Shown here in pieces: positions 5,759 to 9,586 of a DNA stretch of 9,586 nt (positions are counted from its first letter, which is position 1; the number at the start of each line of letters is the position of its first letter). Under the pieces are notes generated by a model that searched no databases, was not told where the DNA came from, and worked only from the letters and a program-made list of their open reading frames with translations. Where the stretch lies: NCBI GenBank assembly GCA_000437315.1, contig FR899382.1:1-9586 (forward strand), read 5' to 3'. A program made the translations under genes and the position numbers. The stretch comes from Mycoplasma sp. CAG:472. Its GTDB lineage: Bacteria > Bacillota_I > Bacilli_A > RF39 > UBA660.

Positions 5759-7251
5759 TTAATATCACCACTTATTTTATTAAATATTTCAATACTTTCA
5801 GGACTATATTTAGTATTATTTTTACTTATAATTATTTTAATCATTTCTTCTTTAGAAATATTTTTAATAGTGCCTCTTGCATATTCATAAGCAATATTTA
5901 CAAGATATACATATAAAGGTATTTCACTTTCTTTTAAAGATTTAGGAAAGCCCTTACCATCATATCTTTCATTATGCATTAAACATATATTTTTAGCATA
6001 TTCTTTAGTTTTTTCATCTAAAGAATTAATATTATTTAAAACAATTACTGATTTATTTGGATAAGAATATATTTTCTTTTTTTCATTCTCATTTAAATTA
6101 TTAAAATTATTAAAGTATGTTACTGGTACAAGTTTTAAACCTACATCATAATATTTAGCTGCATTAATAATTATATCTTTATTATTTGTAAGCATTAAAG
6201 AAAGCACTTCATATACTTTTTCATATACAGCATTATTATCTATTAAATAAGCCTCTACATAATTATCTAAAATATTACTTAAATCTTTATTTTGAGATTT
6301 AATAATATCTGTTAAATAATTATTTTTTGAATACATTCTTACCATATTATTTAATCTTTTATTAATAATTTCAAAGTTAAATGGTTTTTCAATCATATCC
6401 GCTATTTCATAAGCATATACCTTTTCTTTAGTATCTTTACTATCATCTGCGGAAACTATAACAACAGGCATCTTATTAAGTAGTCTTTTTTCATTTAGAA
6501 AGTCTAGAACACCAAAGCCATCCATAACAGGCATTTTTAAGTCTAAAAACATTCCTACAATATTTTTTTCATTTGTCTTTAAATTATTATTAATTATTTC
6601 TACAGCTTCTTCACCATTTTTAGCTTCGATTATATTATACGAAGAAAATGCCTTTTTAAATATACTTCTTGTTAAATTATCATCATCCACTATCAAAAGA
6701 TATTCTGTAAAATTATTCATTTTACTAATAAGTTTTCCTTCATAATATTTATTAATCTCTGGGTTTTTCTTAACAACATCATATAAAAGTGATGAAAAAT
6801 AATTATATAAATTATTAACTTCATTATTATCTCTAGAAATACTTTCTAAAGTATTTTCAATATTTAATATTAAATCAGTTATATCACTACTTATATCATT
6901 TTTTTCTTCTTTTTTAGGTTTTTCTTCAGATTTAAATGAAATAATAAATACTTTATTACCTGGAAGTAGTTTAACAAGAGCAGTATAATTATCGTATATA
7001 AGTAAATTAGATAATTTTAAAAAGTTAATAGTTTTATATCCATCAATAGGTAAATTATTAGCACTTATTTCATTAAAATAAGTATTTGCATAATCTGGAT
7101 GAAGACTTTTTTTACATCTTTCAAAGTAATCTTCATAACTAATACTTGATGGATTTTCTGTATATTTATCATATAAATATACTTTATCTTCGTTTAAATC
7201 TATTAAAGTTATATCAATTATATTAAATAAATCATTTATTAAATTATTCAT
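5755..7251 (-). CDS. Response regulator: PAS-like region, receiver, degenerate HD-GYP domain
   Basis: A 498-residue protein without membrane segments. Residues 1-107 resemble a small PAS-like sensor; a charged linker with helical segments follows. The receiver at about 183-305 is complete: YLLIVDDDN (Asp189, Asp190), phospho-acceptor Asp237 in LDLKMPVMDG, Ser267 and Lys289 in EKPF. Residues about 330-460 align with HD-GYP phosphodiesterases, but the active site is decayed. The HDxGK motif reads YDVGL (Tyr368, Leu372) and HHExxDGxGYP reads HNERYDGKGFP (426-436), so metal-binding histidines are lost. Hydrolysis of cyclic-di-GMP is therefore unlikely; binding or protein interaction is more plausible. 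ATG 7251 follows GGAGGT by 6 bases inside the end of the HPt gene, and its stop overlaps the kinase start. By context it is the terminal receiver of the phosphorelay. Confidence 0.85.
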   Translation of the reverse strand: MNNLINDLFNIIDITLIDLNEDKVYLYDKYTENPSSISYEDYFERCKKSLHPDYANTYFNEISANNLPIDGYKTINFLKLSNLLIYDNYTALVKLLPGNKVFIISFKSEEKPKKEEKNDISSDITDLILNIENTLESISRDNNEVNNLYNYFSSLLYDVVKKNPEINKYYEGKLISKMNNFTEYLLIVDDDNLTRSIFKKAFSSYNIIEAKNGEEAVEIINNNLKTNEKNIVGMFLDLKMPVMDGFGVLDFLNEKRLLNKMPVVIVSADDSKDTKEKVYAYEIADMIEKPFNFEIINKRLNNMVRMYSKNNYLTDIIKSQNKDLSNILDNYVEAYLIDNNAVYEKVYEVLSLMLTNNKDIIINAAKYYDVGLKLVPVTYFNNFNNLNENEKKKIYSYPNKSVIVLNNINSLDEKTKEYAKNICLMHNERYDGKGFPKSLKESEIPLYVYLVNIAYEYARGTIKNISKEEMIKIIISKNNTKYSPESIEIFNKISGDIK

Positions 7252-7615
7252 TGTTACCTCCGAAGAAAGTATCTAATACTTTATATAGTTCATTTGCCTT
7301 TACAAAAAGATTAGTAATATTTTGATTTATAAAATTAATATCACCATTTTTCGCAGCCATTTCGTGTTCATAAGCCATATTAGCAAAAGTCATTATTCCA
7401 AAAGTTTTACAATTACTTTTAAGAGCGTGAACTTTTATTCCATAATTTTCAATATCTTTATTTTCATATAAAGTTTTAATTTCATTCATTTGATTAATAA
7501 AACCATTTTTAAACTCTAATAAAAGTTCTTTATAAGAGGTTTCATCACCAATAAAAGATAATCCTAAATCTACATCAATTCCATTATTTTTTAAATATTC
7601 TAAAGTATTATTCAT
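7244..7615 (-). CDS. Histidine phosphotransfer (HPt) protein
   Basis: A 123-residue, mostly helical soluble protein with the HPt four-helix-bundle signature VHALKSNCKTFGIMTFANMA. The phosphorylated residue is His63 and the following LKS matches the conserved HxLKG/S motif; AYEHE ends that helix pair as in HPt proteins. It should carry phosphate from the hybrid kinase's receiver to the response regulator encoded next. Start choice: ATG 7615 (MNNTLEYLK) follows AGGAAAGGG by about 10 bases. The in-frame ATG at 7657 has no ribosome binding site, lies against the T-tract of the preceding terminator, and forms part of the probable extended -10, so the 137-residue version is less likely. It is first in the operon, and its last 8 bases overlap the next gene, whose ribosome binding site lies within its final codons. 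Confidence 0.88.
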   Translation of the reverse strand: MNNTLEYLKNNGIDVDLGLSFIGDETSYKELLLEFKNGFINQMNEIKTLYENKDIENYGIKVHALKSNCKTFGIMTFANMAYEHEMAAKNGDINFINQNITNLFVKANELYKVLDTFFGGNNE

Positions 7616-7647
7616 AAGTCCACTACCCTTTCCTAGTATACAATAAT

Positions 7648-7656
7648 ATTTTAGCA
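7648..7656 (-). promoter_or_regulatory. Probable promoter of the HPt/response regulator/kinase operon
   Basis: The minus strand reads TGCTAAAAT, an extended -10 with one mismatch, directly after the lemA terminator. Transcription would start near 7641, leaving a 26-base leader with AGGAAAGGG before ATG 7615. A second -10-like TATACT lies at 7635-7640. The -35 is poor and would overlap the terminator stem. Confidence 0.4.
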
Positions 7657-7657
7657 T

Positions 7658-7686
7658 AAAAAAACGCTATTTAAAATAGCATTTTT
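7658..7686 (-). terminator. Intrinsic terminator after lemA
   Basis: On the minus strand, a self-complementary stem GCTATTTTAAATAGC (7666-7680) is preceded by an A-run and followed by a run of seven T (7664-7658). It starts within the lemA stop codon, and separates the lemA pair from the phosphorelay operon. The flanking A/T runs extend the stem. Confidence 0.75.
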
Positions 7687-8224
7687 ATAAATTTACTTTA
7701 ATATTTTCTCTTTTTTCACTTTCAATTTGAAATAAGTCTTTTTTCTCAAAGTTAAATATTTTAGCAATTATATTTGAGGGTACACTTTCTACTGCATTAT
7801 TAAATGATGTAACTGCATTATTATAACTTGTTCTTGCATAACTTAATTTATTTTCTATTTCATTTAAATTTCTTTGTAAATTTAAAAAGTCTGCATTTGC
7901 TTTTAAATCTGGATAACTTTCTGCAATTGCCATAAGATTATTTATTTGATTATCAATCTTTTCAGTTTCTTTAGTACTAAATCCATTATTTTGATAATCA
8001 CTTCTTAGTTTAGTAACATTTTCTAATGTAGTCTTTTCATGTTTAGCATAACCCTTAACACAATTAACTATATTTGGAATTAAATCAAATCTTTGGTTTA
8101 ATAAAACATCTATTTGAGACTCTCTTTCTTTAACTCTATTACCTTTTTTAACAAAACCATTATAGTATGATAAAATCATTCCTGATATAATTACAATAAT
8201 TAATAAAATAATATTTAATAACAT
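7685..8224 (-). CDS. lemA: LemA family membrane-anchored protein
   Basis: A 179-residue protein with one N-terminal membrane segment (about 2-20) and a cytosolic helical LemA domain. Family hallmarks are clear: SQIDVLLNQRFDLIPNIVN (36-54), VKGYAKHE (56-63) and, later, YPDLKANADFLNLQ (104-117) and YNNAVTSFNN (134-143). LemA proteins are widespread and their molecular role is poorly known; they are often encoded beside membrane proteases or TPM/HtpX-type proteins, but neither is visible here. The start ATG 8224 follows AAGGAGG by 7 bases. It lies 12 bases after the stop of the coiled-coil membrane protein gene and very likely shares its transcript; a hairpin terminator follows at once. The C-terminal tail (FEKKDLFQIESEKREN) is standard length for the family. 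Confidence 0.93.
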   Translation of the reverse strand: MLLNIILLIIVIISGMILSYYNGFVKKGNRVKERESQIDVLLNQRFDLIPNIVNCVKGYAKHEKTTLENVTKLRSDYQNNGFSTKETEKIDNQINNLMAIAESYPDLKANADFLNLQRNLNEIENKLSYARTSYNNAVTSFNNAVESVPSNIIAKIFNFEKKDLFQIESEKRENIKVNL

Positions 8225-8236
8225 CTTACTTCCTCC

Positions 8237-8752
8237 TTACTTTGACTCAATAGTTACTTTATTTACATAACCATTTTCATCATAATCTACAGATATTTCA
8301 TAATTTTGTAATTTGTAACCATTAAAGCTTTTAAGCATACTTTTAATTTCTTTGATTTTATCTGGATCAGTTCCATAAGAAGTATCATCAAATATTACCT
8401 CAATTAAATGTTCACTTGATTTTTTATTACTTTTGATTATTTCATCAACCTCAAGGCCTGTGGCAGTTCCACCTTGAGTCCCAGCATAAAATTCGTGCAT
8501 ATTATTAAAGCTATCTTTTTCTCTTTCAAGCTCTTCTTCTTTCCTTTTTTGCTCTAATTCCTCTTGTCTTTTTTTAGCTTCTTCCTCAGCCTTCTTTTGT
8601 TTATCTTTAATTTCTTGTTTTTCTTTATTATATTCATCGATTATAGCATCTTTCTTTGCCTTTATTGATGAGCCTACTCTATAAGTAAGTGTTCCAAGTG
8701 ATGCAATAAATACTATTATTACAATATATAATATAAATTTTCTATCTTTCAT
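8237..8752 (-). CDS. Membrane-anchored coiled-coil protein of unknown function
   Basis: A 171-residue protein I cannot assign to a named family. Residues 5-24 are one hydrophobic helix; residues about 28-82 are a highly charged Lys/Glu coiled coil (EKQEIKDKQKKAEEEAKK and onward). A small C-terminal domain (about 83-171) contains FYAGTQGGTATGLEVDEIIKSN, then beta-rich LIEVIFDD and ISVDYDENGYVNKVTIES. That G-x-Q-x-G pattern followed by an I-x-x-N helix recalls small extracytoplasmic domains seen, from memory, in many gut Bacillota, but this is not a firm assignment. The positively charged N-terminus argues for the coiled coil and C-terminal domain lying outside the membrane. The start ATG 8752 follows AAAGGAG by 7 bases. 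It is first in a two-gene operon with lemA, so a shared envelope role is plausible. Confidence 0.8.
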   Translation of the reverse strand: MKDRKFILYIVIIVFIASLGTLTYRVGSSIKAKKDAIIDEYNKEKQEIKDKQKKAEEEAKKRQEELEQKRKEEELEREKDSFNNMHEFYAGTQGGTATGLEVDEIIKSNKKSSEHLIEVIFDDTSYGTDPDKIKEIKSMLKSFNGYKLQNYEISVDYDENGYVNKVTIESK

Positions 8753-8793
8753 TTTACTTCTCCTTTTAAAATATATTTATAAATTTTCTAATT

Positions 8794-8822
8794 ATTATAA
8801 CAAAATTACTTCAATCAACCAA
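8794..8822 (-). promoter_or_regulatory. Promoter of the coiled-coil protein/lemA operon
   Basis: The minus strand carries TGTTATAAT (8802-8794), a perfect extended -10, with TTGGTT (8822-8817) 17 bp upstream as a partial -35. The -35 box ends one base after the stop codon of the upstream surface-protein gene. No hairpin terminator is visible in this gap, so read-through from the surface-protein gene is possible. Confidence 0.65.
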
Positions 8823-8823
8823 A

Positions 8824-9586
8824 TCAACTTACTGTGTATGGATTCGAATATGTTCCATTGCCCGATAACTTAGATTTAGAGGATAGAGAAACGACGGGAC
8901 GGGCGCCACTCGTATTAGTCACAAAATCATCATTCAAAGCACCCGTTGAATACACATCAAACCCATTAGCAAAGCTACTCGAATAGAAACTAATAGGCGA
9001 CCCCAACCAATAACTTTGGTTTGTATACAAATAATAAGAACTGTTTCTATTACTAGAACCATATACTCCCCCTGCCATTGCAACTTCATCCGCTGTTATT
9101 AAGCCTACTGGGTATTCTAATACTTTATTTCCAATACTGCTTGTATTTACTGTGAATTTATCACTTGCTGTTTGACAAGTTAATTTTGGACTTTTATTTG
9201 TTACTAATCTTACATATGCCCCGTAGTAATATGTTGTACTTGCAGACATACTTCCACTTATTTCTCCTGGTGTTCCACTACTACTTGTTGTAGCACTCCT
9301 ATCATTACAGAATATTTGATCTGCTACTAAACTTTTTGTTGTCGCATCTGTTTCTAATGTTGTTGTTTTATACCAATTATCTATTGCTGTTTTTATTGTA
9401 CTTGGTGTACCATTACCATGTTGCTGACCTTTTGTAAACATATATCCTACATATGATGGATTATTATCACCATTATAAAATTTATATGTCGTCGCATTGA
9501 TTTGTGTTCCTGTTCCTGTCATTACTACTTTAGTACTTTCTGTTGGTGCGGTTGTTCCTGTATATATCATTCTTATACTGCCATCA
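8824..9586 (-). CDS. C-terminal part of a large secreted/surface protein with a DUF6273-like domain (5' end beyond window)
   Basis: The frame is open to the window edge; the first visible residues are DGSIRMIYTG, so the methionine at 9570 is internal and not a start. About 253 residues are visible. The composition is rich in Thr, Ser, Gly, Asn and Tyr with few charges, typical of extracellular proteins. The C-terminal half reads YPVGLITADEVAMAGG, then SYWLGSPISF and GARPVVSLSS, ending LSGNGTYSNPYTV. This resembles DUF6273-type domains (a C-type-lectin-like fold, as I recall) at the end of large surface proteins in gut Bacillota. Two cysteines (Cys88 and Cys132, counted from the internal Met) could form a disulfide. 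No anchor such as LPXTG follows before the stop. The final 50 or so codons are clearly GC-richer than the rest (about 48% at 8881-8940), with TCG, GGG, CCC and GTC codons that are rare nearby. Function, probably adhesion or ligand binding, is inference. Confidence 0.75.
   Translation of the reverse strand, partial: DGSIRMIYTGTTAPTESTKVVMTGTGTQINATTYKFYNGDNNPSYVGYMFTKGQQHGNGTPSTIKTAIDNWYKTTTLETDATTKSLVADQIFCNDRSATTSSSGTPGEISGSMSASTTYYYGAYVRLVTNKSPKLTCQTASDKFTVNTSSIGNKVLEYPVGLITADEVAMAGGVYGSSNRNSSYYLYTNQSYWLGSPISFYSSSFANGFDVYSTGALNDDFVTNTSGARPVVSLSSKSKLSGNGTYSNPYTVS

Noticed and set aside
5725..5916. A 63-codon plus-strand frame across the kinase/response-regulator junction
   Set aside because: Antisense to two genuine overlapping genes; no start signal.
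7616..7657. A 14-residue N-terminal extension of the HPt protein from ATG 7657
   Set aside because: It has no ribosome binding site, abuts the terminator T-tract and overlaps the likely -10 element; the extension shows no HPt similarity.
1..9586. Mycoplasma-type code (TGA as tryptophan)
   Set aside because: All tryptophans in the clear proteins use TGG and no conserved gene contains internal TGA; the ATGA junctions also fit TGA as stop.
1..9586. CRISPR array, tRNA or rRNA genes, insertion sequences
   Set aside because: No regularly spaced repeats, cloverleaf-like sequence, rRNA segment, transposase motif or flanking inverted ends were seen by eye.

Overview
The window comes from a very AT-rich, low-GC Gram-positive-type genome. 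TGG is used for tryptophan and TGA, TAA and TAG all act as stops, so the standard bacterial code applies rather than the Mycoplasma code. Strong AGGAGG-type ribosome binding sites, TGnTATAAT promoters, a short bL28 protein and a large surface protein with a DUF6273-like end all suggest an uncultured Bacillota or Bacilli lineage, possibly gut-associated (RF39/Erysipelotrichia-like). This placement is inference; the sequence does not name a species.

Layout, left to right. (1) Positions 1-3609 hold a minus-strand cassette: a WYL-type transcriptional regulator, a HAD phosphatase fused to a phosphoribosyltransferase-like domain, and a PfkB-family kinase cut by the window edge. The last two genes overlap by 4 bases (ATGA). 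A perfect 15-bp inverted repeat precedes the regulator gene, and a related half-site lies at the promoter of the fusion gene. (2) Positions 3641-3899 hold the only plus-strand gene, rpmB (ribosomal protein bL28), with its own promoter and a hairpin terminator that also serves the opposite strand. (3) Positions 3902-7656 hold a three-gene minus-strand phosphorelay operon in the order HPt protein, response regulator with a decayed HD-GYP domain, and seven-helix hybrid histidine kinase; the genes overlap by 8 and 4 bases. (4) Positions 7658-8822 hold a minus-strand pair, a membrane-anchored coiled-coil protein followed by lemA, ending in a hairpin terminator. (5) Positions 8824-9586 are the C-terminal part of a large secreted or surface protein, cut at its 5' end.

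How the genes may work together. The phosphorelay operon has every step encoded side by side: sensor kinase with its own receiver, HPt shuttle, and final receiver. Its output domain has lost key metal-binding residues, so its output is probably by protein interaction. The WYL/HAD-PRTase/PfkB cassette is the strongest candidate for an undescribed system: a regulated set of enzymes able, by family, to join or split a phosphoribosyl group, remove a phosphate, and phosphorylate a sugar or nucleoside. Its substrate cannot be read from sequence.
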